64,000 nucleotides of DNA from Pseudorasbora parva. Taxonomy: Eukaryota; Chordata; Actinopteri; Cypriniformes; Gobionidae. The stretch is taken from positions 9,021,428-9,085,427 of the forward strand of contig NC_090173.1 of assembly GCF_024679245.1 (NCBI RefSeq), written 5' to 3'. Below the pieces are notes generated by a model that was not told the DNA's origin, made no database searches, and saw only the letters and a program-made list of their open reading frames with translations. The stretch's first letter is position 1. Every line of letters begins with the position of its first letter. This document shows positions 12,486 through 61,145 of the stretch, in pieces. Made by a program: the position numbers and the translations under genes.

Positions 12486-14336
12486 TATATGTTTTTAGTG
12501 TTGTTTATAAGTTTTGTTTTGCTACTGTTGTTTTTTTGTTGTTGTTGTAGTAGTTGTTGTCGGGGGGTGTTGTTATTGTTTTTGTTGTTGTTCGGGGGTA
12601 TTGTTGTTGTTTTTTGTTGTTGGGGGGTTGTTGGTGTGTTGTTGTTGAGGGGGGGGGGTTGTTTTTGTTGTTGGAGGGGGTGTTTTTTGTTGTTGTTGTT
12701 GGGGGGTGTTGTTGTTTTTTGGGGAGGGGGTGTTGTTGTTGGGGGGGTGTTGTTGTTGTTTTTTTGTTGTTGTTGGGGGGTGTTGTTTTTTTGTTGTTGT
12801 TATTGGGGGATGTTGTTGTTTTTTGTTGTTGTTGTTGGGGGTTGTTGTTTTTGTTGTTGTTGGGGGGTGTTTTTTTGTTGTTGTTGTTGTTGGGGGTTTT
12901 GTTGTTGTTTTTTGTTGTTGTTGGGGGTGTTGTTGTTGTTTTTTGTTGTTGTTATTGGGGGATGTTGTTGTTTTTTATTGTTGTTGGGGGTGTTTTTGTT
13001 GTTGGGGGGTTATTGTTGTTTTTTGTTGTTGTTGGGGTATTGTTGTTTTTTGTTGTTGTTGGGGGGCTGTTTTTTGTTGTAGTTTTTTGTTGTTGTTGTT
13101 GGGGGTGTTGCTGTTTTTTGTTGTTGTTTTGTTGTTGTTGTTGGGGGGTGTTGTTTTTTGTTGTTGTTGGGGGGGCTGTTTTTTGTTGTAGTTTTTTTGT
13201 TGTTGTTGGGGGTGTTGCTGTTTTTTGTTGTTGTTTTGTTGTTGTTGTTGTTGGGGGGTGTTGTTTTTTGTTGTTGTTGTTGTTGTTGGGGGTGTTTTGT
13301 TGTTGTTGTTGGGGGTGTTGTTGTTGTTTTTTGTTGTTGTTGGGGTGTTGTTGTTGTTTTTGTTGTTGTTGTTGTTGGGGGTTGTTGTTTTTGTTGTTGT
13401 TGGATTTTTGTGTTGTTGTTGGGGGGGTGTTGTTGTTGTTGTTGTTGGGGGGGTTGTTGTTTTTGTTGTTGTTGTTGGGGGTGTTATTTTTTGGGGGGGC
13501 TGTTGTTGTTGGTTTGTTTTGTTTTTTGTTGTGGGGTGTTGTTTTTTGTTGTTGTCGTTGGGGGGTGTTTTTTGTTGTTGTTGTGTTTTTGTTGTTGTGG
13601 GTGTATTTTGTTGTTGTTTTTGTTGTTGTTTTTGTTGTTGGGGGAGTGTTGTTGTTGTTGTTTTTGTTGTTGTTGGGGGAGTGTTGTTGTTGTTTTTGTT
13701 GTTGTTGGGGGTGTTGGTGTTTTTGTTGTTGCTGGGGGTTGTTTTTTTGTTGTTGTTTTTTGTGTTGTTGTTGTTGTTGGGGGGTGTTGTTTTTTGTTGT
13801 TTTTGTTGTTGGGGTGTTGTTGTTGTTGTTGTTGTTGCTTTTTGTAGTTGTTGTTTTGTTTTTTGTTGGGGGGTGTTTTTTGTTGTTGTTTTTTGTTGTT
13901 GGGGGTGTTGTTGTTTTTTGTTGTTGTTGGGGGTGTTGTTGTTTTAGGTTGGGGGTGTTGTTGTTTTGTGTTGGGGGTGTTGTTGGTTTTTTTTTGGGGG
14001 GGGGGCTGTTGTTGTTGGTTTGTTTTGTTTTTTGTTGGGGGGGTGTTGTTTTTTGTTGTTGTCATTGGGGGGCGTTATTGTTGTTTTTTGTTGTTGTTGG
14101 GGGTGTTTTTTGTTGTTGTGTTTTTGTTGTTATTGTTGGGGGTGTATTTTGTTGTTGTTTTTTGTTGTTGTTGGGGGAGTGTTGTTGTTGTTGTTGTTGG
14201 GGGGTGTTGGTGTTTTTGTTGGGGGTTGTTTTTTATGTTGTTGTTGTTGGGGGGGTTGTTGTTTTTTGTTGTTTTTGTTGTTGGGGGTGATGTTTTTTGT
14301 AGTTGTTGTTGGGGGTGTGTGTTGTTGTTGTTTTAG
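12486..14336. repeat. G/T-only minisatellite with repeated G5-G8 runs
   Basis: About 1.85 kb in which the plus strand is almost wholly G and T: (TTG)n or (GTT)n blocks punctuated by runs of five to eight G about every 25-40 bases, plus T runs. Only scattered A or C. The long open frames here are by-products of the composition. Confidence 0.95.
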
Positions 14337-15306
14337 GCCATAATTACATCAGGCAAAGGGACTACCAATGAAAACTAGCCTTTGGGCTAATTTGGTTACC
14401 TTTACATTCATGAATGTTGATAAATGTACACTGTCCCTTTTTAAATAAATAAATATTACAAAATACTCTGAAACATATGAACTCTGATTCGAACCTCCAG
14501 CTTTAAGCAGAACCTCCGTAACACCTCAGCTGACTCTCGCTCCTGCTGATAATCCTGAACCATATTAAAACACACTTACTTAAACACTTTTCCCCCTTCT
14601 TCTTCTTCTTCCTCTTCTGTGTAAGCCTTCATCATTACCAAAGCAACCTACGCTGTTAGGTTTGTTATGTGTGGACGCACAAATGTTAGTTGCCATTAAT
14701 AGTGCGGACAGTCTGGCTGAACAGCAGTCTGAACACAGCCCTAGCCCATCCGAGAGAAGAAGATATAGACATTTAGTTTGTTCACAAGACATCATGACCT
14801 TCTTTTTTACAGCTTCCTCTTTTGGTCTCCATGGAGACTTTATCCCTCTTTCCTGTGACATTATCGCAAACCACCCCTCCATCATCATTGTTTGAAGCAA
14901 TGAAGTTCGTCACAGCACAGTTTCAGTACGCTCTGCTTTACTCTTATTTGTTTATGGTACTGCAACGTTCATTCAAATGTTAGTGTGTGTATTGTGGTGT
15001 TCACATTTATTTTACATTTATTTATTTAGCAGATGCTTTAATCCAAAGTAACCTACAAATGAGGAATACGCAAAACGATTCATCGTAAAGAAACAATAAA
15101 CACAAGAAGGGCTAGTAATACAACATTTCAGATCTTACCTTTCATGTGTGAGACTGATCTTTCCATTCAGCTCCTGTTCATTCTTATCCTGTCATACACT
15201 TCAGGTTTTGTCCTGCTTCATTTAGAAAAATAATAAATATTTAAAATAATTGTTTTTCTCAGGTAACTAATTTGTTAATTTATCCTCTCTCTTTTCTCTT
15301 TAATCA
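14337..15306. other. Spacer, no supported gene
   Basis: Contains a short open frame (14580-14900, minus) without a known domain. At 15010-15060 is the widespread teleost repeat phrase TTTATTTAGCAGATGCTTT, a repeat tail whose family I cannot name. Confidence 0.4.
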
Positions 15307-16040
15307 TACACTCTAAACAAATGCTAGACTAAAAACAACCCAAGTTGGGTTGAAAATGGACTAACCCAGCAATTGGGTTGTTTTAACCCAACGGTTGAGT
15401 TGTTTTAACCCAGCGATTGGGTTGTTTTATCCCAGCAACTGGGTTGTCTTTAGCAACATTTAACCCAACCGTTGGGTTGAAACAACCCAATTGCGGGGTT
15501 AAAACAACTCAACCGCTGGGTTAAAACAACTCAACCGTTGGGTTAAAACAACCCAATTGCGGGGTTAAAACAACTCAACCGCTGGGTTGAAACAACCCAA
15601 TTGCGGGGTTAAAACAACTCAACCGTTGGGTTAAAACAACCCAATTGTGGGGTTAAAACAACTTAACCATTGTGTTAAAACAACCCAATCACTGGGTTAA
15701 AACAACCCAATTGCGGAGTTAAAACAACTCAACCATTGTGTTAAAACAACCCAATCACTGGGTTAAAACAACTCAATTGCGGGGTTAAAACAACTCAACC
15801 GTTGGGTTAAAACAACCCAATTGCGGAGTTAAAACAACTCAACCATTGTGTTAAAACAACTCAATTGCGGGGTTAAAACAACTCAATTGCGGGGTTAAAA
15901 CAACTCAACCGTTGGGTTAAAACAACCCAATTGCGGGGTTAAAACAACTCAACCGTTGGGTTAAAACAACCCAATTGTGGGGTTAAAACAACTCAATTGC
16001 TGGATAAGTCCATTTTCTACCCAGCATTTTTTAGAGTGTA
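15307..16040. mobile_element. MITE whose interior expanded into a minisatellite
   Basis: Starts TACACTCTAAACAAATGCT and ends AGCATTTTTTAGAGTGTA, flanked by TA. Inside, about 20 units of roughly 29 bases (AAAACAACTCAACCGTTGGG type, with AACCCAATTGCGGGGTT) are tandem. Short, unexpanded copies of the same MITE are at 34780-35006 and 52295-52498. Confidence 0.85.
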
Positions 16041-17086
16041 TAAAAGAAAACATCACAAAATTTAATTTGGCAACCTTCTAAATCCAAGAGGTTAAATTTA
16101 TTCACATTGAAATTAAACCTCATCTCTTTTACGTGAACATGTGCATGTGTAGTGGAATATTGATCCCAAAAAACCCAAAAGAGTTGAGTTGTTTAATATA
16201 GTAATATTCAGGCATAGCATTTCCATCATTAGTCAGGTTTCAGTGAGAAAAGACAACGACTAAATAATCTCTAAAAATACAAATACAGTCGACGCTCCTG
16301 CAGACTCTCATTAATGGACATGCTCATTACAGTACAGAGTGAACACACACACACACATACACACACACAACCCCAAGGATCCCATCAGTGTTTGCACAAC
16401 TTTCACACTCTCTGGCACCCTTGTGTGGTTAAATGAGTGTATTACAGAAGCAAACAGTCTCTGGATCAAGCGTGGTATACAGATACAATGGTAGAAAAAG
16501 AAGACAGAGGCAGAGAGATGAAGGAGGGGGGAATTCAGGGAGACATTTTTACTGGGGTTAGTACCACAGTCAACCAGCCCCCCTAGAGCACTGCAGTGAT
16601 GACGTATGTGTGTATTTTGCATCACCCTGGTTCCCTCGACTCAATAACTCAATAGGATTTTTCCATTGGCTTTTGTATTATTGCAGAGGATAAGCTCTGT
16701 TACCAACAAAAAGTGTATGATTCTTACACATTTTGTTCATCATCTTCACAAAAAAATGCTAGAAGTAAAACAGACACATTATGACACCACCATTCCTCGC
16801 TATTGATGAGATTTGCCATCTTTTATGACCGACTATAGAAGAGTTTTTCCGGCAATCCATGTGTCCACTGTTATGTGCTAGGGGTCGCTATTACGCAAAA
16901 AGTATGGGTCCAAAAACAGGAAAAAAAGAAGCAGAAACAAGCTTACGCGCAAGTAAAATAACGCATTCACCAACATTAAACAGCAGACAGTATAAATCAA
17001 CACTGCCTAATGTTACCGAATTAAATGTTGAACCCATGAAGAGGAAACAGCCGTGAATCTTTGGGGATGCTGATGGACTCGATCTA
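16041..17086. other. Spacer, no supported gene
   Basis: Only a small CA tract near 16346 and unremarkable sequence. Confidence 0.4.
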
Positions 17087-17168
17087 CACTATACTGCCAA
17101 AAGTTTTGGGACGCTTGCCTTTACATGCACATAACGTTTAATGCCATCCCATTGTTAATCCGTAGGGT

Positions 17169-17777
17169 TTAATATGGAGTTGGCCCACCCTTTGCAGCTC
17201 TAACAGCTTCAGCTCTTCTGGGAAGGCTTTCCTCCAGGTTTAGGAGTTTGTTTATGGGAATATTTGACCATTCTTCTAGAAGCACATTTGTGAGGTCAGG
17301 CACTGATGTTGGACGAGAAGGCCTGGCTCTCTGTCTCCGCTCTAATTCATCCCAAAGGTGATCTATCGGGTTGAGCTCAGGTCTCTGTGCAGGCCAGTCA
17401 AGTTCCTCCACTCCAAACTCCTCATCCATGTCTTTATGGACCGACGCTTTGTGCACTGGAGCGCAGCCATGTTGGAACAGGAAGGGGCCGTCCCCAAACT
17501 GTTCCCACAAAGTTGGGAGCATGAAATTGTCCAAAATGTCTTGGTCTGCTAAATAATTAAGAGTTCCTTTCACTGGAACTAAGGGGCCAAGCCCCACCCC
17601 TGAAAAACAAACCCACACCATAACCCCCCCTCCACCAAACTTTACACTTGGCACAATGCAGTCAGGACAGTAACGGTCTCCTGGCAACCGCCAAACCCAG
17701 ACTCTAGAAAGAGCTTTGCATTGCTCTTGGTGATGTAAGGCTTGGATGAGCTGCTCGGCCACGTAAACCCAATCCAT
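17169..17777 (-). pseudogene. Tc1-like transposase fragment, inactive
   Basis: 202-residue open frame matching the C-terminal two thirds of a Tc1 transposase: [54 protein letters not shown]. The second catalytic Asp, usually in QHDNAPVHKA, is Gly here, and the third acidic position is Asp. N-terminal coding lies upstream in other frames and is cut by the hAT insertion at 18030, so the gene cannot work. Confidence 0.9.
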
Positions 17778-18029
17778 GAAGCTCTACGCTGTTCTTGAGC
17801 TCATTGGAAGGCCACAGAAAGTTTGGAGGACAGGAGCTGTTGACTCTGCAGAAAGTTGGCGACTTCTGCGCACTGTGCACCTCAGCATGCACATTTTACG
17901 TGGCCTACCTCTCAGTAGCAGAGTTGCTGTTGTTCCCAATCGCTTCCACTTTATTATAATCCCAATAACAGTAGAGCGTGGAATATTTAGTAGTGAGGAA
18001 ATGTCAGGAATGGCCTTATTGCACAGGTG

Positions 18030-19115
18030 CAGTGTTGGGAAAGTTCACGTTCTACATGAACTAGTTCAAAGTTCAATTCACAAATTTTAAAATGAACTAG
18101 TTCAGTTCATAGTTCACACTACAAAATTTTGAACTAAGTTCACTAAGTTCCAAAAATGAACTAGTTCATAGTTCTTATTTTCCATATGTTGCTGCGAGCT
18201 ATTATTTTTAACAATTATTGCCAGAGCCCATATAGAATCACAGACAGCAATTATTTTATCAGTTTTAACAATGAAGCTATGCGTCAGATTGCATCTTTAT
18301 ATCCAATTTTGAATCCTTATCCAACCAGGGTTGACATTATCATTGAGGGGACAGCATTTCCCCATTGTTGCTTTAATGCTTTGTTGCTGTCCATTCACTC
18401 CACACTAGTAGCAGCTGCAGCTTTCAACCCTACAGTACATTCTCAAAAACGTGCTGCTTGAATGGTCTTTTTTAAACAGGACAGTAATCATTAAGCTGCA
18501 AACGTTTTTCAATTTTAATAATTTTCCATTGTCCTCATGCTAAAACAGAATATTGGAACCCTGGAAAAATATACCAGGCAGGTTCAACAAACAAGTTACA
18601 TGAATACTAAAACCCGTTTCAGGTTTGCTGTGGATGTAACTGAAGTGCGGATTTTCTTTTTGAAAGCCGGCGGGCAAAGTTTGCACAGAAAAGTGAGATG
18701 TCTCCCATTCTCACAGACCATGTCATACAATTATTTTAAATGATCACAATCCTTGCAACATGCTGCTGTCGCCTCCATGCCTTTTTTTGTTTTGTTTTGA
18801 TGACGCGTCACACATGCGGCGGACGGCGGTGCGACACTGGTGGCTGGTGTTGCCAGATTGGGTGTTTTTCCGCTACATATTAAGAACCGTTTACGGTGTT
18901 TTTTAGCCGGGATTTCGCCTGGAAGGCTCTATAGATATCTGGCACCCTATTGAACGAAGTTAACCTGAGAGAGCGTGCCGTTCACAGACACCAGAATGAA
19001 CGAGTTCACAGTAACGTTCATCAGGCAGTAATACAGCACGTTCAGTTCACGTTCGCCCAAAACATGAACTAGTTCATGAACTATCGTTCAATGAACTCGT
19101 TCAGGTACAACACTG
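18030..19115. mobile_element. Non-autonomous hAT inside the Tc1 copy
   Basis: Starts CAGTGTTGGGAAAGTTCAC and ends GTTCAGGTACAACACTG. It is flanked by the 8-mer CACAGGTG at 18022-18029 and 19116-19123. Both subterminal regions are packed with the palindrome TGAACTAGTTCA and close variants, likely transposase-binding sites. 1086 bp without a transposase. Confidence 0.92.
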
Positions 19116-19306
19116 CACAGGTGGCAACCTATCACGGCCCCACGCTCGAGTTCTCTGAGCTCCTGAGAGCGACCCATTCTTACACTAATGTGTGTAGAAG
19201 CGTCTGCAGGCCTAGAGCTTGATTTACACACCTGTGGCTATGAAGGGATTAAACACCTGAGTTCAGTGATTTGGAGGCGCGTCCCAATACTTTTGGCAAT
19301 ATAGTG

Positions 19307-20037
19307 TATGTTTTGATCATCACTCTGAATCTGATCCGGACATAGTTTTCGACAAAAACACAATTTTCTCGCCTTTTTGTTCTTTCGTCTTCAATTAAAA
19401 GAATAGTTTTCAAGAGCGTGATTATAAACACAAAACGGTTTAGTGAGTAGATGAGTTTCCCGATTTGACATAATATATAATGTCCTGACAACCTCGCCAG
19501 TCCCATTTAGACGCTTCATAGACACTGCCTTATTTAAAGACTTAAAAAATATTATTGTTGTATTATGTTGCAACATAAAAAGTGCAAATATCTTTGAAAA
19601 TATTGAGCTTGTGTTCACCACAGATCTTATTTCAGGCAAAAACCCATTCAAAAAACCCACTGACTTCAGAGTGATTGAACTGAATGTGTTAAAATGCTTG
19701 TTTATGGGTTTTAGTCTCTAAAAGTACATCATCCCTGCAGCAGTCCAGTCATGAGATCCACTACTTGAGTATCAGGTGCTAATAAAACATCTTGGCCTCC
19801 GCTTTCTGATACACCACAGAGCTTCACATTATCTGGATTCTTGAATCTCTTCACATTTGATGTACCTTCTACAGTCATCAGAGGCATGTAGCCTGTCAGC
19901 GTCCCCGTTTCACTGGGAGGTGCGTGAATCCTCATGCTAAGCACCCTAGATGGGAACTAGGGTGCGAGAACCATGCTTGGACGTTGCAGTGGTCCACATC
20001 TCCCACACCTAGCAGCCTCAGTATGCACACTTGTGCC
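19307..20037 (-). other. Region after the pkn1 stop, probable 3' UTR
   Basis: Unique-looking sequence directly downstream of the pkn1 stop codon on the minus strand. I found no clear AATAAA signal on that strand, so the transcript end is not placed. A 71-codon open frame (19729-19944, minus) follows the stop but has no recognised domain and is probably UTR. The next feature downstream is the dead Tc1 element. Confidence 0.4.
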
Positions 20038-56058
<36,021 letters not shown>

Positions 56059-56099
56059 CTGAGGCACACACACACATAGGTTAGATCCTTCTGGGCATG

Positions 56100-56410
56100 C
56101 TATACATAGACAAACACACACACGTTTGTTTTTGTGACATATAGGGACATTCCATTGGCGTAATGGTTTTTATACTGTACAAACCGTATTTTCTATCCCC
56201 CTACACTGCCCCTGCCCCTAAACCTACCCATCACAGGAAACATTCTGCATTTTTACTTTTTCAAAAAAACATAATTTAGTATGTTTTTAAGGCCATTTGA
56301 ATTATGAGGACATTTGATATGTCCTCATAAACCACATTTATAGGGTAATACCAGTGTAATACCTATGTAGTTATACAAATTTGTGTCCTCATAAACCACA
56401 TAAACAGGCT

Positions 56411-56490
<80 letters not shown>
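56100..56490. repeat. CA-microsatellite repeat element, copy 4
   Basis: GACATTCCATTGGCGTAATGG module, then CCTCATAAACCACAT and a CA tract at 56412-56488. Lies just upstream (minus strand sense) of the first pkn1 exon in the window. Confidence 0.85.
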
Positions 56491-57822
56491 TTACAAGACC
56501 TCCATCTCTGAGTGAAATGTGTTTGACTGTAATCAGGAGTGTTTAACACTTGTAACACTTGAAGACACAATCACCTCAGAAGACACAAAAGAGTGAACAT
56601 GAACTAAAACTGTGGTAAAAATTAACATTCACATCATTTTAAAATATAATAAACATTAAAGAAGCAAGCAAGCATCAAACCAACTGCAAAAATGAGTAAA
56701 GACACTTAGAGACTTGGAGAGATTTTAAGCAAAAAGTTTGAAAACCCACATAAACACATTTTTCATGCTTTGTTCAATTATAGCACCACCAAGTGACACA
56801 ATCCCGCCAACTATTTGAAGTGTGCCCAGAGTTTTGGTGATAATACAGACATTTGTATTCCTGAGCATACCAAAAAACAAAGCGCCACTTTGATTACATT
56901 TTTTTGCCACTTAATATCAAAATTTGGATATTTGGCATTAGCATAGCAGCATAGCAATTAGCACTAGTAGTCAATCCGCTATGATTCTGATTTTCCAACA
57001 GTGGTTTCGTCTCGATCGGTCTAACGGTTTCAAAGGAATTTGCAAACGTTTTTTAACCGCTAAATCGCACCCTAGCACTAACCATAAGGTGAAACCTAGC
57101 ATGTTTGGTATCACTGGACTCGGCAAGGAATCTAAGGAGATCCGCAACCAATGCTGCGCAATGATATGTTCATGCGTTCATAAAATACAGCATTTTACTA
57201 CAAAACTCAAGATGGCAATGCCGAAAATGGCCGAAATATCATTGGACCGAATCTAACGAGACCACTTATATGATTTTTAGGCAAACTGTTCAGAATTTAT
57301 AAGCAAAAAAAGCAATTTTTCAAATCTCCACATCAGTAGGTGGCGCTGTGCCGAAATGCAGCATGTTGCCTCAGGTCATGCGTGTGATGATCTGTACCAA
57401 GTTTGATCAGAATATGATAAATCATTACGGAGATACAGCCTTACGTTTATTTTAAAGTTATTTCTAGAGCACATTTAAAAACGGTCATTGGCCGACCAAA
57501 GTGCCGTACGCATAAAACACAGCAAATGAAATATTCTCGCAAGCGCTACATAAAATGTGTTTGCACGTTATTCAAAAAATGATCAATCGACTTGAACATT
57601 ACATTACATTTTCGTGAAATTCGGATAAACCGCCTAGGAGGAGTTCGAGAAAGTAGTTTTTTTGGCAGGAAATTTTGAATTTTTCTTTATTATAAAATTA
57701 AATCGAATCATCTTTAGCCACGTAATCAAATGAAAGAATTTTGTTTCTATCCCTTACGGTTCAAAAGTTATTAGCATAAATATGAGCAAAACTTTCAACT
57801 GGCACAAGAGGGATTGTTTTAG
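56491..57822. other. pkn1 intron, dispersed repeat of unknown class
   Basis: Phrases such as GTAGGTGGCGCTGTGCC and CGGAGATACAGCCTTACG are typical of a long teleost repeat. No open frame with a recognised domain. Confidence 0.4.
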
Positions 57823-59703
57823 AGACAGTGCACTATATAGGGGATATGGAACGATTCAGTGCACTATATAGGGGATAGGGAACGACTCAGTGCACTATAT
57901 AGGGGATAGGGAACGATTCAGTGCATATATAGGGGATAGGGAACGATTCAGTGCACTATATAGGGATAGGGAACGACTCAGTGCACTATATAGGGATAGG
58001 GAACGACTCAGTGCACTATATAGGGATAGGGAACGACTCAGTGCACTATATAGGGATAGGGAACGATTCAGTGCACTATATAGGGATAGGGAACGACTCA
58101 GTGCACTATATAGGGATAGGGAACGACTCAGTGCATATATAGGGGATAGGGAACAATTCAGTGCACTATATAGGGGATAGAGAACGACTCAGTGCATATA
58201 TAGGGGATAGGGAACGATTCAGTGCACTATATAGGGGATAGGGAACGACTCAGTGCACTATATAGGGGATAGGGAACGATTCAGTGCATATATAGGGGAT
58301 AGGGAACGATTCAGTGCACTATATAGGGATAGGGAACGACTCAGTGCACTATATAGGGATAGGGAACGACTCAGTGCACTATATAGGGATAGGGAACGAC
58401 TCAGTGCACTATATAGGGATAGGGAACGATTCAGTGCACTATATAGGGATAGGGAACGACTCAGTGCACTATATAGGGATAGGGAACGACTCAGTGCATA
58501 TATAGGGGATAGGGAACGATTCAGTGCACTATATAGGGGATAGGGAACGACTCAGTGCACTATATAGGGATAGGGAACGACTCAGTGCACTATATAGGGG
58601 ATAGGGAACGATTCAGTGCATATATAGGGGATAGGGAACGATTCAGTGCACTATATAGGGATAGGGAATGACTCAGTGCACTATATAGGGATAGGGAACG
58701 ACTCAGTGCATATATAGGGGATAGGGAACGATTCAGTGCACTATATAGGGGATAGGGAACGACTCAGTGCATATATAGGGGATTGGGAACGATTCAGTGC
58801 ACTATATAGGGGATTGGGAACGACTCAGTGCACTATATAGGGATAGGGAACGACTCAGTACACTATATAGGGATATGGAACGACTCAGTACACTATATAG
58901 GGATAGGGAACGACTCAGTGCACTATATAGGGATAGGGAACATTTCAGTGCACTATATAGGGGATAGGAAACGACTCAGTACACTATATAGGGATAGGGA
59001 ACGACTCAGTGCACTATATAGGGGATAGGAAACGGCTCAGTGCACTATATAGGGATAGGGAACGACTCAGTGCACTATATAGGGATAGGGAACGACTCAG
59101 TGCACTATATAGGGGATAGGGAACGATTCAGTGCACTATATAGGGGATAGGAAATGACTCAGTACACTATATAGGGATAGGGAACGACTCAGTGCACTAT
59201 ATAGGGATAGGGAACGACTCAGTACACTATATAGGGATAGGGAACGACTCAGTGCACTATATAGGGGATAGGGAACGACTCAGTGCACTATATAGGGATA
59301 GGGAACGACTCAGTAAACTATATAGGGATAGGGAATGACTCAGTACACTATATAGGGATAGGGAACGACTCAGTGCACTATATAGGGGATAGGGAACGAT
59401 TCAGTGCACTATATAGAGATAGGGAACGACTCAGTGCACTATATAGGGATAGGGAACGATTCAGTGCACTATATATGTGATAGGGAACGACTCAGTGCAC
59501 TATATAGGGATAGGAAACGACTCAGTGCACTATATAGGGATAGGGAACAACTCAGTGCACTATATAGGGATAGGGAATGACTCAGCGCACTATATAGAGG
59601 ATAGGGAACGACTCAGTGCACTATATAGGGATAGGGAACGACTCAGTGCACTATATAGGGGATAGGGAACGATTCAGTGCACTATATAGGGGATAGGGAA
59701 CAA
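57823..59703. repeat. 30-bp minisatellite with higher-order structure
   Basis: More than 60 units of GTGCACTATATAGGGATAGG plus GAACGACTCA, with 29, 30 and 31-base variants (loss of CAC or an extra G). A block of 363 bases starting at 57890 repeats almost exactly at 58253. The array is bracketed by two copies of AGTTATTAGCATAAATATGA and following bases. Confidence 0.95.
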
Positions 59704-61142
59704 TTAGAAAAAAAGTTATTAGCATAAATATGAGCGAAACTTTCTACTGGCGCAAGAGGGATTGCTTTAGAAACAAGAAAATTGGTGTGGTTTATGTTGG
59801 GCCAGTCTTCTATCTGTGTGCCAAATTTTATAACTTGACCGCAAGTGGTTCTCTAGACTGCCATAGACTCCATTAGTGGAAGAATAGTAATAAAAAGAAC
59901 AGCAACACTTAATTTAGGTGCTTGCTTGGCTCCTAAAAAGACTAATAAAAACAACAAAAATTACAATAAATCCACTCAAACCCATACTCAAATTTAAACT
60001 AAAATGAAAACAAACGTTAAAGAAAGTGTATGTAAGACTGTGGCCAAAACTGGCACTGCAATCCCTTTCAGATGCCTGTAGAGCGGTGTATCCCCCTCCC
60101 CCTTCCCCTGACTCGAGGTTGCCAGAATGGCAGCAGGATCCGCAGGAACGTTTGCAGATCTGCAGCTGTGCTAACTAGAGCAGATCTGGCAACCCGGATG
60201 CCCAAACACTACTGACTTTGTGATTGGTCGATAGGTGGAGGGCGGAGCTTCAGGCCAAAACACAACATGACATCATCAAAATCAGCTGAGGGCGGCAACG
60301 ACAACTTTATAATGACAATACCCTGGCCGGACTACTGTTGTCAGTGATATAAGTATTAGAAAAGAACATGACTTCTTAATGTCTAGTGACATATCAGGGC
60401 CATTTTATGATACATTGAAATCCATTTCTTACATAAAGAGAAAAATGTAAAAGTGTAACTGGAGCTCCTGCTAATGGAGAGACTCGTCCTTAAAGCCTCT
60501 GTCAGGACGTCAGACGGCGTTCCCCGAGCGTCCCGTGAAGCTCAGTGATGGCCGCGGGCGGAGTGGTATTAATAAATCTATTCTTAAACAGCCGTCCGGC
60601 CTCAGGACACACGAGACATCCGCGCCGAAACACACCATTAGAGTCCATTAGAGCCGCAGCTTCAGCTCGCCGTCCATTTCCTCCCTCCCCAAACCCTCTG
60701 CAGCTCTCATCTCTCCGATTACCCCTTCCTCATGTCTTTCTTTAAATCTGCCTCCTTCGCTCTCTGTCAGTTTAACTGCATTCAGGTACAGTTTTATTAA
60801 AGGACCTCCAAAAGTTCAATTCTGTCGTCACATACTCCTCCTGATGTCGTTCCAAACACATGTGCTGTTATTTTTCAGTTTTTCTCAGTCGCTTTGGTGC
60901 ATTTCTCAGATCAGAACTGAAATTCTCAAAACTACCTGTTCAGTTCTCACATCATTGTGTTACTTGTGCACATCAAAAAAGCAGTTTCTCATTTCTTTGA
61001 ACAAGTTGCAAATGCTTTGGTACATCCATGCCAATGATTATGGACAATTCTCTGTTGTTTCCTACATTATCAGTTGCTTCTGTCATGTTGATCAAAATGT
61101 ATTATAATGGGTCTCTGTTGAATAGTCTCAGCCCCACAACAT
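59704..61142. other. pkn1 intron or upstream region, nothing supported
   Basis: Continues the dispersed repeat that brackets the minisatellite to about 59900. 60480-60760 is comparatively GC-rich, with a 66-codon open frame lacking any domain. No HR1-like exon could be found on the minus strand. Confidence 0.4.
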
Positions 61143-61145
61143 TTA

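Larger units (their letters stand above)
17087..19306 (-). mobile_element. Tc1-like transposon split by an hAT element
   Basis: Inverted ends CACTATACTGCCAAAAGTTT and, at the right, CAATATAGTG preceded by CCCAATACTTTTGG. TA flanks both sides (17085-17086, 19307-19308). Removing the internal hAT leaves about 1.1 kb, shorter than a full Tc1 element. Confidence 0.9.

Noticed and set aside
12489..14343. Open frames up to 578 codons of Val/Leu/Cys/Phe/Gly
   Set aside because: They come from the G/T-only composition, which lacks A and so lacks stop codons; no domain or gene structure.
14580..14900. 106-codon minus-strand frame
   Set aside because: No domain, ends in a simple Arg-rich run from a CTTCTT tract; not supported as a gene.
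19729..19944. 71-codon minus-strand frame after the pkn1 stop
   Set aside because: Composition is protein-like but no domain was recognised and it follows the stop in the same transcript; treated as 3' UTR.
57890..59665. Repeat proteins of the HYIGIGNDSV type, and a CRISPR-like look
   Set aside because: Minisatellite units of 30 bases translate to a 10-residue period. Units are contiguous with no unique spacers, and the DNA is eukaryotic.
60480..60790. First exon of a gene or pkn1 N terminus
   Set aside because: GC-rich with a 66-codon plus-strand frame, but no HR1-like sequence, no clear splice pairing and wrong strand for pkn1.
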